In this document: positions 53,404 through 64,000 of the stretch, piece by piece
How the letters are laid out: each line of letters opens with the position of its first letter
Numbering within the stretch: position 1 is the first letter of the stretch
From: Phaeosaccion multiseriatum
Taxonomy: Eukaryota > Ochrophyta, other classes
Length of the DNA: 64,000 bases
Direction of reading: 5' to 3'
Assembly: GCA_965112735.1 (NCBI GenBank)
Contig: OZ218958.1
Span: forward strand, 682,001 to 746,000
Position numbers and translations under genes: made by a program
The notes under the pieces: model-generated
What the model was told of the DNA's origin: nothing
Seen by the model: the letters and a program-made list of their open reading frames with translations, nothing else
Databases searched by the model: none

Positions 53404-53961
53404 TACATATACACGTTCTCTATCCACAACAGCCTGGAGACGACGTTCCAGCAAATAAAGAACGCGACAGGGCTGGTACAAGCGGACGCCATCATCGCCC
53501 GGTACCAGTCCAGAGCGAGCAAGAACCAGCAACTGCACCAGATAGCAGAGGACATTCGCCAGCGGATAGAAGCCCTCCGCAAGGACAATCAGCAGCAGCG
53601 CCAGTTGCTGGAGGGACTGGGGGCTGTTTCGGAGGCCAACTCGGGCAACAGGGAGATGTATCAGGAGGTGGACCTCATTGATGTTGCGCTCAACTCAGGT
53701 AAGAACACATGTGACAAGATAACACGAGGGAAGATAAGACAGGCAAAGAGAAGACAAGACATGAGAAGACAAGCGCCGGAGGGTGTCCCCCCTCACCCCT
53801 GCAGTCATTCACGTGGCTGGCTGGCTGGCTGGCTGACTGACTGACTGACTGACTGACTGACTGACTGACTGACTGACTGGCTGACTGACTGACTGGCGTA
53901 AAACCCCTACACTCCCTTCTATCTCACTCTGTTCGCTACACAAACACACATACCCGCACAT

Positions 53962-54055
<94 letters not shown>

Positions 54056-55007
54056 AGCGCGTAAGCAAGGAGAAGACAGTAGAGAGCGGGCCAATCGCTG
54101 CAGTGTAACGGTGGACCGTATGCGTGAGGCCCTCGCTCGCTTCATGTCCAAGGTGGACGCCAAGCCTCACGCTCCCGTGAGCGACGAGAAGCTGCCTGAG
54201 ACGTTCGCACAGCTCGACAATAAGATTAGCCATATTTTGAAGAACGTTAACGCTGCTCTCATTAAGGACGATCGACCTCGCGGGGGAGGAGCAGGCGGAG
54301 CGGGATCGGCAGGGGCGGGAGGGCAGGCCGCTGGTGGCGCTGGAGGAAGCGGAGGAGGAGGAGCAGGAGGGGCGGGAGGAGGAGGAGGAGGAGGAGGAGG
54401 AGGAGGAGGAGGGGGTGATGGAAGTGGTGCAGGTACAAGCGGAAAGGAGGCGAACAAGATGGACAGGGCCAATGTGAGTCGTGTGTTGTACTACAACATG
54501 ATGAATGCGCGGCTCGACACCACTCCGAACAACATTCGGGTCACGCCTCGGAAAGCAGTGGACGACGACAAGAGCAAGAGGAAGATCTTACTCGGGGCGG
54601 AGTACCACAGCGATGGTGATGACGATGACGAAGGCACGGAGACCAACTCGTATGCTCCTGTCGGTGGTGGAGGAGGAGGAGGAGGGGGGGGGGGGGGAGG
54701 AGGAGGAGGAGCAGGAGGGGGTGGAGGAGGGGGTGGTGGTGGTGGTGGTGGCGGAGGAGGAGGAGGGGCAGGAGGGAGCGGAGGGGGCGCCGCCGGCGGA
54801 GGCGGGGGTGGGGGGGCGGGTGGCGAAGGAGGTGGTGGGGGTGGGGGAGGAGAGGAGGGGCGCAAGGAGAAGGAGTCATTGGCCCACTCCGCAGCGGTGG
54901 ATCCATACGTCAACCGGGAAACCATTAAGAAGCTGTCGAGTCTCATCCTGGGCCGGGATGTCAAGACACGAAACACACGAAAGCGGCGGGCAAGAAGAGA
55001 CGACTGA
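51138..55007 (+). CDS. Outer dynein arm docking complex coiled-coil protein (CCDC114/CCDC63/DC2-like)
   Basis: Exons: 51138-51395, 51608-51766, 52002-52476, 52755-52851, 53433-53698, 54058-55007; phases close, 734 residues. The frame is open 5' of 51138, but this is the first ATG. Mostly coiled coil. Exon 5 begins TTFQQIKNATGLVQADAIIA, followed by a run like RQRIEALRKDNQQQ, matching the signature 'F..IK.ATG..d.n.vi.kf' of ODA docking subunits (Chlamydomonas ODA1/DC2, human CCDC114). These tether outer dynein arms to axonemal doublets, so the organism or a life stage is flagellated. The last exon contains three Gly runs (over 20 residues each, some Ala/Ser) not expected in the family, then DPYVNRETIKKLSSLILGRD and a basic end. 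Intron 4 is almost entirely a GTGA array. Confidence 0.82.
52852..53155. repeat. (GTGA)n array of ~300 bp starting at a splice donor
   Basis: About 75 almost perfect GTGA units, beginning at the exon 4 donor GTGAGTGAG of the ODA docking gene, so each unit repeats a consensus 5' splice site. Followed in the same intron by an (ACACAT)n array at about 53336-53410. Confidence 0.92.
53815..54045. repeat. (CTGA)n and (CA)n microsatellites
   Basis: CTGG/CTGA units at about 53815-53893, then (CA)n at about 53968-54045 leading into the CAG acceptor at 54057 of the ODA docking gene's last exon. Confidence 0.85.
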
Positions 55008-55538
55008 TGATGTCGATGAGGACAGTAAAGTAATCAGAACGACTCAAGGCACTTTCGTAACCGTAGAACAAAAACTATTTTCCTTTTGTTGGATATTGGA
55101 GACAAATTGTTTAGCATCGTAATGACTTTATTTCTCTTTCCTTCATTGTGAGTGAGTGGCGAAGACTGAGACTGTGCAACGAGCGAACATGTCCCACGGG
55201 TGGAGATCCCCTCTGCTTGGCTCATGGACATGGAAACTATAGGAAACAAAAAAGAAGAAAGAAAGAAACAAAAAAGGAGTGGGGCTCAAATGCCATACAA
55301 ATGTGCACGTACCAGAGAGAGAGAGAGAGAGAGAGAGCCGAGGGATAAATATGTTGACTTATAAGAATCAACCTAAGAATTACGTTTGTGTGTGTATGTG
55401 TGTGTCGAGGGACGACATCAGCTTTTTTTTTTTTTTTACACTGTGAAGAACAAGCAGGCGCTGTGTACATCCCCCACTCTGGGGGGTCAGGCGATCGTTA
55501 TACTCCTCCTCTTGCTCCTGGGGGTTGGCATCTGGCAC
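55008..55538. other. Convergent spacer, no gene recognised
   Basis: Between the ODA docking stop and the neuferricin-like stop. Holds both 3' UTRs, a short (GA)n at 55313-55336 and a T15 run at about 55423. No gene was seen. Confidence 0.55.
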
Positions 55539-56468
55539 TCACACCCCGGGGGGTTTGGTCATGCACCGTGTGGCCTGCGGGTCGCACCCGTCGTACACGC
55601 CGAACTCGGGGTGAGACGTGGCAAAACCGCCCGTCACGCACGTACACCGCTTCTTGCTCTCGCTGCCGCCCCCCACCAGGTCTGGGGGCAGCAATCGCGG
55701 CACCCTCTCCACGCTCTTGCCTCCCTCCTTGTCCTCCTCAGGAGTGGTGCACCAGACAAAGCCGCCCTCCTCGGAGGACCAGCGGCTGTTGCACTTGGGG
55801 TACTGCTTGAGTGCTTCCTTGCTGCGCTCGGCCTCCCTCTGGCCCTCCTTGGCGCAGTCTTTGAAGCGTTGGAGAGGCTCCAGTGGCGTGGCACGTCGTC
55901 CCCCCTTGTCGCCCCAGAACCTTCCTTCCAGTAGCCCCACCTGCGGGTACTTGGGGTCCTTCTGATAGAAGTCAAGCCAGTCCTGCAGGGCGAGGCATTC
56001 CCTGGGCTTAAGCCCCTCCAAGTCGTCCGTGAGTCCCGCCGGGGTAAAGTCCCCGGACACAAAGGCCCGCGAGGCATCTCTGCCCACAAAGCCGCTATAG
56101 GACTGACCAGGCCCGTAGTGTTTGGCGCCGCTGGTCACATCGAACACGTGTCCCACCAGCACGAGCAGCAGCGTGCCCTTGGCCGCGTCCTCCTCCATCC
56201 TCTCCGCCGAGAACAGCGTGCCGTGCTGCCCCATGAGGCTCGCCACAGTCTCCGTCACCGAGCCCCACCCGGCCTTCAGGAAGGAAAAGCATTGCTCGAG
56301 CTGTCCCTGCTTCTGCAGGTGGGCCAGCGAGTACACTAGAGCGAGTCCCAGAGCAGGGAGAAGAAGAAGAACAAACCACCGCAGGACGGAGCTGTCTTGC
56401 TCCTCCTTGCGTGCGGGGGTGGCCGCTGTTTCGTCTCCTTCTGTCGCAGCAGTCTGGCGCCTTCGCAT
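55539..56468 (-). CDS. Neuferricin-like (CYB5D2) cytochrome b5-type heme-binding protein
   Basis: Single exon, 309 residues. A short polar N-terminus precedes one membrane segment (WFVLLLLPALGLALVYSLA), probably a signal anchor. The MAPR/cytochrome b5-like domain follows: GHVFDVTSGAKHYGPGQSYS, GFVGRDASRAFVSGDF, a GLTDDLEGL segment and WLDFYQKDPKYPQVGLLEGR. The Tyr and Asp positions are those of membrane-associated progesterone receptor type proteins. The C-terminal part has NSRWS..GGFVWC, VPRLL and several Cys (CTCVTG, GCDPQATRC), as in animal neuferricin. Heme binding is predicted from the family. It is one of two intronless genes here. Start is the first ATG, 200 bp from the divergent GNAT start. 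Confidence 0.88.
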   Translation of the reverse strand: MRRRQTAATEGDETAATPARKEEQDSSVLRWFVLLLLPALGLALVYSLAHLQKQGQLEQCFSFLKAGWGSVTETVASLMGQHGTLFSAERMEEDAAKGTLLLVLVGHVFDVTSGAKHYGPGQSYSGFVGRDASRAFVSGDFTPAGLTDDLEGLKPRECLALQDWLDFYQKDPKYPQVGLLEGRFWGDKGGRRATPLEPLQRFKDCAKEGQREAERSKEALKQYPKCNSRWSSEEGGFVWCTTPEEDKEGGKSVERVPRLLPPDLVGGGSESKKRCTCVTGGFATSHPEFGVYDGCDPQATRCMTKPPGV

Positions 56469-56668
56469 CGTGGAGCTGTCCCGCTGCTCCTACCGCAGGG
56501 AGAAAAGAGAGAGGAGGTGTCCTTCCCTCCCCACCTGTTGCTGCCGCTTCTGGAGTTGTGATGGTTGGGAAGTTCGAGAGTTAGGGGAGGTGCACGTATT
56601 GGTGCTCCAGACTCACAGCGGCGACTAGCCTCACGACGGGACATGCAGCTGTCGACGGATTTCGAAGA
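56469..56668. promoter_or_regulatory. Divergent promoter region, neuferricin-like (-) / GNAT (+)
   Basis: 200 bp between start codons. No recognised motif beyond scattered AACTTCCC-like strings. Confidence 0.5.
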
Positions 56669-57800
56669 ATGAAAAAAGTCATCAGCTTTACCATTCTCGC
56701 CCTACTGCAGATCTTCGTCTGCAATGCATTCACGCAGCCCGTGCTCCGGCCAGCCAGGACAAGAGAGGAAGGCTTCCTTCAAAGGGTAAGTGGGGGGGTC
56801 CTCGATTTTTTTCAAGTGAACCAACCCGCGGCGGCTGCTCCCGTATTTCTCACCGTATGGGCTTGCCTGACCTGATCCTTTCCCCTTCTCTAGTATTTTT
56901 ACAAGTCCCCCTTCTCGTGTGGTGCCTGTCTCCCTCACTTGTCCCTGAAGACACTGGCGAAGGAGTTGATGAACCCCCTGAACATCGATCCCAGGCGGTT
57001 CATCATCGCGGAGGGAGACAACAAGGAGATCCTCGGATTTGGACAGGTGCGTGGGTGCGTGTGTGACAAACGCCGTTTTAAAGAAGATCGCGAGCAAGCT
57101 TTGCCAACCAATGCCTGCATGTGTATTCATTCCTGAGTGAGTATGTCCTGTGTCGTTTGTATCGCTCGTCCACGCCTGCTCCTCAGGTCCGCCCCCTGCC
57201 TCAAGTGCGAGCCTACGAGCTGTCCTCCCTCTTTGTCGTGGATAAGGCTCGGGGGCGTGGGGTGGGCTCGGCTATCGTGAACAAGCTCATCGATCAGCTC
57301 CCTACAGATGAGCGGAAGAACATTTACCTTCTCACGCTGGAGAAGACCACAGGTGAGGTCTTTCCCCCCCGTGAAGCTGTAGGCAGAGAGAGAGAGAGAG
57401 GGAGGGAGAAATAGAAAGAGAGAGACAGAGCGAGACGGAGAGAGAGAAAGGGGGCGAGATTGACAGAGAAAGCAATGGAGAGAGAAAGATATGGTGAGGC
57501 AGTGTCCTTCGTGAATGTTCCTTCCATACCTGAACCCGGGATTGGTGGAGTATCCTTCTCGCTCGCGTAAGGCCCGTTCGACTTACCCTCCCTTCCCCTC
57601 CCCTCCCCACCCTCTCCTGGGCCTCACACACAGACTTCTACACGAAGTTAGGTTTTTCCGTGATTGGGACCCCCAAGGACAAAGATGCCATTCCAGACCC
57701 GCTTAGGGTGGAGATGGTGGCAGGGTCGGCATTGCAGTCGCTCTTTGGAAATACCCTGGTGTGTATGCAGTTTGGTGCCGGGGGCAAGGGGAAGCGCTAA
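56669..57800 (+). CDS. GNAT-family N-acetyltransferase, predicted plastid-targeted
   Basis: Exons: 56669-56785, 56894-57046, 57187-57352, 57634-57800; phases close, 200 residues. The N-terminus (MKKVISFTILALLQIFVCNA, then F) is a signal peptide ending in an A-F cleavage site with a basic transit-like stretch after it, as in red-derived secondary plastids. GNAT fold: IAEGDNKEILGFGQ (strand/beta-bulge), YELSSLFVVDKARGRGVGSA (motif A, acetyl-CoA pyrophosphate loop R-G-x-G-V-G), NIYLLTLEKTT, and DFYTKLGFSVIG (motif B, with the usual Tyr). Substrate unknown; relatives acetylate small amines or protein N-termini. All introns are short (108-281 bp). Confidence 0.85.
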
Positions 57801-59250
57801 TCAGCATCGATGAGGGCAGCAAAGAAAGGCGGAGGCGGCGGAAGGGAAGAGGAGGAGGTTGAGGAACGAGAGGAGGAGGAGGAGGAGGAGGAGGAGGAGG
57901 AGGAGGCTGCTGAGGAAGAGGAGAAGAATCAAGGGGTGGACGTTGAGGTGGAGGAGGACTTCCAAAGGGATGACCACAAAGGGGAGGACGCGCCCTTGCC
58001 TTGACGCCTTGATTGAAGATGGGGCATCTTGTCTCGGGTACTGAGGAGAAGCGAAAAAAGAAACGTCACTCCCTTTGGAAGGGTGTGACTTGAAACTGAT
58101 CTCTATTGGACGCTTAGGCGCTTGTAGTCACAGGGCAGGAAGGTCCCTGGGTGGGGGGGGGGCGAGAGGTGAGCGCTACGCAAGAAGGGCTACGTCCACC
58201 TTGACCCCCTGTACACCCCCGAGGGGCAAGAGGGCACGGAGCAGCTCTGCAGCTCCCCTGAAGGGAGGGTGGAGCATCTGCTGCTTCAGTGCCGTTGGTT
58301 CAGGGGGGGATGGTTCTGGTTCACAGCTGGCGCACCACATACAGCGATCGATGCACGGCAGAGCCCCAACGCGGCACCCCACCTCTGGTACACCTCTAGC
58401 CCATCGATATCGGCGCTCGATATTGGTCGGGGTCAATACTCTGAAGCTGAAACTGAAGCCTGTTGTCTGATCGTCGCCTTGTACCCAAGTCAAGTCCATG
58501 AGGGAGGGAGGGAGGTCTTACGTAGGTCTAGCGGGGTATACGGAGGGCTGACGGAAGGCCTCAGGCCTCTGTGAGGGGGTGGTGCGGCACAGGCATGGCC
58601 ACAGCTCCAGCCCCGTCGTCACGACGATTGTCTTCATTTAGGAGGATTGGCAGAGCTCTGCCATTTAATTTATGTAAAATCCATTCTTTGATCACAATCA
58701 CAGTGAAATGTGTCAGCAAGACCACACCAGTGCTTGGCTGGAATGAAGTCCTCCTTTCTAGTTATCCGCACTGGTGACGAGGAAGGGAGGGGTGCCTTTC
58801 AGGTACCCACACACGCACACCTCCTTTCTTCCTCACCCTATCCGCCTGTGCCATGGCGCACATGGCGCACACGTAGACACGCACGCACACACGCAGGCAT
58901 TGTCCGCACGGCAAGCGTCTCCCCAATACTCAGTGCGCTGACGCCTTCCCTGAGCATTGCATGGGCCAAGGCTCTCTGCTCGGCCCTGTGGTAGCGTCAC
59001 CCCCCCGTCCCTCCCCTCCTCCGCGCTCACGTCGTCTTGTCTTATCCTCCCTCTTTCTTCGGCGCTCCTCCTTGCATCTCTGGAATGGTACGTGTCTCCT
59101 TTCGGGCGGCATGTGCCGTGCCTCTGTCCTCCTCCTCCTCCTCCTCCTCCTCCTCCTCCTCCTCCTCCTCCTCCTCCTCTTGCTCCTCCTTCTTTTCTTC
59201 GATGCTTGCTATCGTCCGTCCCCAAGTACTTTATCACCGCCCAGAGCACA
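57801..59250. other. Convergent spacer, no intact gene recognised
   Basis: Between the GNAT and rubredoxin stops. Starts with a Glu-coding GAG-rich tract (57855-57925). Two GAAACTGA motifs lie at 58089 and 58441. A weak reverse-transcriptase zinc-knuckle-like string is at 58230-58310. A (CTC)n array lies at 59131-59182. Confidence 0.45.
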
Positions 59251-60374
59251 CTACTGATTGGCGAAGTAGACACCGGCGGCAATGGTGGCTGCGAATCCCG
59301 CAAATGACCAGAACAGAATGGGCCCGTCGCCTCCATCCAGGGTCACGCCCACCTTGTCGCCCACCTAAGAGTGAGGCATATGGGCAGCAGAGAGAGAGAG
59401 GGGGGGGGGGGCGCGTGTACAGGTGTTCGAAGGTGTTGAGAGCTCTGACGTGCAAAGAGGATAGGGGGTTAGTTGCCCACATCCTTCGCAAAGGAGGAGC
59501 ACCTTGCTGAAGTGAGCGTCAGAAGCTGATTGATTGGGTCACCTGCTTATCACCTGATGCACTGCACTCTCTCCCCAAGGGGGCTGCATTGGGTAGTCCC
59601 TCCCTTCCTCCCCTCCTCCCTTCCCTCCCCCCCCCTCCTCTCCCCGTAGGTCTCCTCCACTCCCTGAAGGGCTGTGTGTGTGGTCCCACTCTCCCTCCCT
59701 CTTCCCGTGTGCCTCCACTCCCTGAGGCGCTGTGTGTCCCTCCCTCCCTCCCTCCCTTCCTCCGTCCTCCCTCCCTCCCTTCCTTCCTCCCTTCCTCCCT
59801 CCCTCTATCCCTCCCTCCGCCCCCTCCCTCCCTCACCCTGTGTGCCTCTACCCACCCACCTTCTTGGCGTATCTGCGGCGAGGGCCTCTGCACTGCGGGC
59901 AGATGAAGCCCTTGGGTTGGTCCTCGAACTTTATGCCACCGCACTCGCCCTGTGGGAGGCGTCACACACACACACACACACGCACACACAGTGAGCACAC
60001 AGAGTGGAAGGCTGAAGGCTGCAGCCTTTCCGGTGGCGTGTGGCAGGGGTGGTGTGTGGCAACAAAACTCTCTCCCTCCCGCTCTCTCTCTCTCTCCTTC
60101 TCTCCCAGTCGGCACACACCTCGTCGTAGATGTATCCGCAGTCCGCGCACACCCAGTCCCCCTCCCAGTACTCCGCCGTGCTGCGAAGCCTGCTGCTTGT
60201 GGGCCGCGCCAGCCCCCCCGCAGGCCTAAGCGGCGATGATGATGGAGCTGTGCGAGAGGCGAGGCCCTTCTTGGCGCTGCTCAAGAGGGGAGAGGAGGAG
60301 ATGGAGGGGGAGGGAACGAAGGCGTGGCTCACGGCGGCCAGCAGGGCAAGAGCGAAGAGCACGAGAAGCTTCAT
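59251..60374 (-). CDS. Plastid-targeted rubredoxin with C-terminal membrane anchor
   Basis: Exons (complement): 60120-60374, 59860-59949, 59251-59364; 152 residues. Signal peptide MKLLVLFALALLAAVSHA is followed by F (A-F motif) and a Ser/Pro-rich transit region to about residue 70. The rubredoxin domain has two iron ligand pairs, CADC (WVCADCGYIYDE) and CPQC (GFICPQCRGPRRRY), separated by GECGGIKFEDQPKG. The spacing matches RubA/ENH1-type rubredoxins of cyanobacteria and plastids. A hydrophobic segment near the C-terminus (ILFWSFAGFAATIAAGVYFA) anchors it in a membrane. RubA is needed for photosystem II assembly in cyanobacteria; the same role is plausible here. The start ATG faces the LRR gene 555 bp away. 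Confidence 0.92.
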
Positions 60375-60929
60375 GGCTGAGCTGGTGGCGGCGTGTTACT
60401 GAATCTGTCGAGATGGGGCAGAGTCGATGAGGGGTGACGGTGCATGTTAATACGTCAGGTTCGGGGTATCGGTGCATGTTCGCCAGCCACACAACCCCCT
60501 CGCCAATAGAATCCGGAGGGAGGGGGAATGGGAGAAAGGAGAAAGGCGTAGGCAGGGGTGGCTTGGACATGTGCGAGAATAGCAGGGAAGGGAGAGGGGA
60601 GAGGGAGGGAGGCGAGGTACCAGGCGAGAGGTTGAAGGGAGAGGAAAAAGTTCTAACGGGATGCGGAGAACAGGGAGGGATCAGCTGGGGTGGACCCGTC
60701 GCCAGACATCACTCCTTCCAACCTAACTATCCTCTGCGCTGTTCTCACCTGTATTTTTGGTTTTTGACTGGCCGCTCTTTTGGTGTGTGAAATCGGTGCA
60801 GGGTGCGGAGTACGAAACTGAAACTGAAATCCCGTTACGATTATTTTTTATTTTTCACGTCTTCCCCCTCTTTGTCCGCAGCTACTTAAAGCCCCCCCGA
60901 GAGAAAAGTTACAGGCAAGAGCGAGTAAG
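60375..60929. promoter_or_regulatory. Divergent promoter region, rubredoxin (-) / LRR (+)
   Basis: 555 bp between start codons. Contains CGAAACTGAAACTGAAAT at 60812-60829, a copy of a motif also found in the FKBP/GBP spacer, and a TTATTTTTTATTTTTC stretch before the LRR start. Confidence 0.5.
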
Positions 60930-63900
60930 ATGGAGAGGGATAAGAAGGCTCTCAATGCCTTCTGCAGAGTGACGAAGGCCGATGAATGGAGCAGTCACGC
61001 GCAGGTACGGGACGCCAGAAAAGGGGTGTCGGCGGATGGCATGCCTAGCAGCTGCGAATGGAACGAAATTATCTTTCATGCCTCTCCCCTGACTTCCCTT
61101 CCTTGCGCCGTCTCTTGTGTGCTGTGGAAGGTGGGGTGGGTGACGAGAGTGAAGACGGTGCAGGACAACCGACCCGTGCTGCTGAGCGGCGACGAGAGGA
61201 CGAATAGGTGCGAGAGGAATGCAAAGGGAGGCGGGCTGAGGCCCTCCCCAGACAAGAATGTCTGTCCATCAGAGCTCAGAGTGGTGCTACTGCCTACTTT
61301 TCTCTCTCAGTGTGAATAAGCTAAGGCACCAACAACACTTCACTGCCTACTTACTCTCTCAGCAGACCCCACTGATCTGCAGTCAACACCCCCGTGTCCT
61401 ACTCAGCCAAATACCTAAAACCACACTCCATACCACTGTCCCCTCAGATTCCCGCGAGCTGGATCCCGCCAATTCGCCCAGACTTTGAAGGGAAGGAGGA
61501 GCCCGAGTCTCGATTCCGCAGACAGCGATTTCAAGGGGCAAGGCACTGGTCACGTTCACAGGAGCAGCAGCGGGAAAGTCTTCGCTTCCGGCACCCGGCC
61601 ACCTCTGAGCCTTGCCGTTACAGTGGGAGGTCGACTTGATAGCCGCATCAACAGCAGCGGCGGCGTCAACCGCAGTGGCAGCAACAGCAGCGGTAGCGCC
61701 CAACGAAGCAACGCCGCAAGCCTAACTCGCCGGCAAAGCGAGAGCCGACTGGGCATGGGCAGGCCGACAGGGGGAAGGCAGCCTTTGGGCGCTGCCATGT
61801 CCAAGTCTCGGGTGAGCAGTCCAGTTGGTGTCAGGACTCGCTCAGCCTCCGTGTCCCGGGGTGGAGGTGGTGGTGTGGGGCTGTACAACGGTTTCACGCC
61901 CATCTCTGAGCACCAACAGCGCCGCTTGAGCTTCCTCGCCGCGGGGGAAGACGGAAGCATTGCTGGTGGCGGCTGGGATGACGAGGACCAAGAGAACAGT
62001 GAGAATGCGGTGAACGACTCAGTGTCCGCTTGGTATGGCGTCAGCGTGGGCAAGGCGGGGAAAGACGAGGAAGGCAGAGTCACCAAGCTGCGTCTGGGCG
62101 GGGTGGGACTATCAGGTATCACGAGACCGCGAGAGTCACAGGAGCCGGGGCTGGGGCTGGGGCAGACACGACGAGAAGCTTTCCTTTACACCCTGGCTGG
62201 GCTCACCATTCCCTGGCGTCTTTTCCTCTGTCCATACGCGGCACCCCCCCCCCCCCCCCCATCCGCTTGACCCTGCTGCTACTCTCCTCTGTCCCCTCCG
62301 CCGCTGCCGTGCCTGCGCCCCTCCTCCCCTCCTGTCCGCCTCTCGACCAATGCCCCCGGAACGCACGCACACACATACCGTACACCCACACGCGCGCACA
62401 CACACACACACGCGCGCATACACCCACTCAACCACACACAAACACACACAGGGCCTATTCCTGCGGTGTTGGCCGAGCTCACCTTCCTCAGTGAGCTGTA
62501 CATGTACAAGAATGCCCTTTCTGGGCCCATTCCCCCCGATCTCTGCGCCATGCCGTCACTGCAGCTCCTCTACGTGGAGGGGAATCAGCTGTCGGGTTAG
62601 TGCGTGGGGCTATGGCCAGTGTGTCGTAGAGTTGTATACTCTTGTCACTTTAACGGCCTATCGGGCCGTCTCTTCCTTCCTCTGTCTCTCTCTCTCCCTC
62701 CCTCTCTCTCACACCCTCTCTCCTTCTCTCCCTCCCTCCCTCCCTCCCTCTCTTCCTCCCTCTCTCAGGGTCAATTCCAAGGAACATCAACTCCCTTCGC
62801 AAGCTCCGAGAGATCAATGTCAGCCACAACGAACTCGATGGTAAGGATGCTTACAGTCTGTCTGCAAAGTGTGTGGAGGCGTCGGTTACATGTGGTCTGT
62901 CTGTACAGTGGGCCAAGTGCATCGTTTGCGTGGGTGACACTCACTCCTTGCGAATGCACTTGAGGGACGCCATCTACTGCCATCTGTAGAACGATGATGC
63001 AAGCGTGAAGGCTCGTGCTGGCCTATCTTAGGGGTGATGTGTGCCCACTGCTCCCAGCTGAAACGCAAACTCCCCCCTGGGTGTCTCCGTGCCTGTCAGG
63101 TCCCATCCCAGAGGAGCTGGGAGACTGTTCGGAGCTGCGTCGGCTCGATCTCAGCCACAACACGTTCGAGGGTACGTAAGGTTACAAAAAGAATAGTTTC
63201 GAGGGAGGCTCTCCCTTGGTCATGCCACACGCCCCCCCACCCCCCAACCAGCACTGTCCGTCGCTGCTGCCGAAGGACGGAAGCCTACAGACAACCTACA
63301 CTACTCACATCGCTGCATCACCAACTGCTGCTGCTGCTGCTGCTGCGGCTGCGGCTTTCGAGCTCCGCGGCCTGCCACCCCCCTGCTCCCTCTGACGCCC
63401 GCACACATGCTGTGGACTGCCCCCGCCACGCTGGCGCTCTCCACTCACCCGTCTCCCCTCTTCCCCAGGCCACCTTCCGACGAAGTTAGGCCTTCTATCC
63501 AAAGTCAACTTCTTCTCCTTGGGAGCGAATCAGCTTTCAGGTGTGACGGTGTGTGTAGTGAAAGTAGCAATGCCTTGGTATGTATGTGTTTGTGTCGGCT
63601 TTGTGGTGTGTATGCATACGTGTGGCCGTGCTCGTGTATATCCGCATGTGCGTGTGTGTATGCGTCTGTGTGGCTCTCTCTCTCGGCGTGTGTGTGTGTG
63701 TGTGTGCGTACGTGTGTGCTGTGTGTGTGTGTGTGTGTGTGCGTGTGGGTGTGCACCCTCATGTCTGCGCCAGGGGCCCTTGATGCGTCAGTACAGTCGC
63801 AGAGGCACTTCGAAGCAGCATGTCTCATGTCTCATTCTGCCACTGTGGCCTTTCCTGCTCCTCCTCCCGCTGCTGCCGGACCCTGGTTACGGTTTCAGGC

Positions 63901-64000
63901 CCCATTCCGGCGTCCTTCGGAGGGCTCAAAAGCGCCACCTTTATCCTGCTGCAAGATAACAAGCTTTCAGGTCAGGGGAGTGTAAGGAGGCATCGTTTCT
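60930..64000 (+). CDS. Leucine-rich repeat protein, one repeat per exon, 3' partial
   Basis: Exons: 60930-61004, 61131-61207, 61448-62115, 62452-62595, 62769-62840, 63100-63171, 63469-63540, 63899-63970; 417 residues in the window, all phases match, and a donor at 63971 shows it continues. The N-terminal cap (DKKALNAFCRVTKADEW) is split from its second half (SAWYGVSVG..GRVTKLRL) by a ~190-residue Ser/Gly/Arg-rich insert. Then come plant-type 24-residue LRRs (consensus GxIPxxLxxLxxLxxLxLxxNxLS): two in one 144-nt exon, then one in each of four 72-nt exons, every one in phase 1. That design allows repeats to be gained or lost by exon shuffling, as described for brown-algal LRR-GTPase and related receptor genes. 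Kinase, GTPase or membrane parts would lie beyond the window. Confidence 0.85.

Noticed and set aside
61311-61488. Alternative LRR-gene exon starting at 61311
   Set aside because: It has a usable acceptor but runs to a stop. The acceptor at 61447 instead joins exon 2 in phase and opens the 668-nt exon that leads into the LRRs.

Overview
This window is nuclear DNA of a eukaryote, most likely a photosynthetic stramenopile close to brown algae. Nearly every gene is cut by GT-AG introns (a few GC-AG). Three proteins have N-termini typical of import into a secondary red plastid (a signal peptide ending in an A-F cleavage motif). There is a flagellar outer-dynein-arm docking protein, an intronless ankyrin-like gene of a kind familiar from brown algae and large algal viruses, and LRRs encoded one per 72-nt exon. 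I infer the lineage from these traits; no marker gene fixes it. Introns and spacers are extraordinarily rich in simple repeats.

Layout: 1-6.3 kb (+) EDR2_C-domain membrane protein, 5' end outside the window; 7.4-8.4 kb (+) intronless F-box-like/ankyrin-like protein; 9.7-14.4 kb (-) phytanoyl-CoA dioxygenase family protein (PHYHD1-like); 14.4-16.4 kb spacer with a foldback element and a decayed FNIP-type repeat gene; 16.4-25.2 kb (-) ZW10; 25.5-32.5 kb (+) SUN-domain protein; 33.0-34.5 kb (-) thylakoid-lumen FKBP isomerase; 34.7-41.1 kb (+) guanylate-binding protein with a C-terminal CaaX-type box; 42.1-46.6 kb (-) fatty acyl-AMP ligase with carrier domain; 47.0-50.0 kb (+) LisH-cystathionine beta-lyase-like fusion; 51.1-55.0 kb (+) ODA docking complex coiled coil; 55.5-56.5 kb (-) neuferricin-like cytochrome b5 protein; 56.7-57.8 kb (+) plastid-targeted GNAT acetyltransferase; 59.3-60.4 kb (-) plastid rubredoxin with membrane anchor; 60.9 kb to the end (+) LRR protein running out of the window.

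The genes are mostly unrelated housekeeping functions rather than a pathway cluster. Neighbours often lie on opposite strands and five divergent pairs share spacers of 200-555 bp: ZW10/SUN, FKBP/GBP, FAAL/LisH-CBL, neuferricin/GNAT and rubredoxin/LRR. Exon models were built by hand from splice motifs, reading phase and family similarity. All close in frame except one junction in the PHYHD1-like gene.

The most unusual signals are non-genic: three short dispersed sequence families (cores GTTGGTGATACAG, GATGGCAGTGGATGG and GAAACTGAAACTGAA), microsatellites that start at the 5' splice site and look like expansions of it, and tandem arrays that copy an exon end with its splice donor into the intron.
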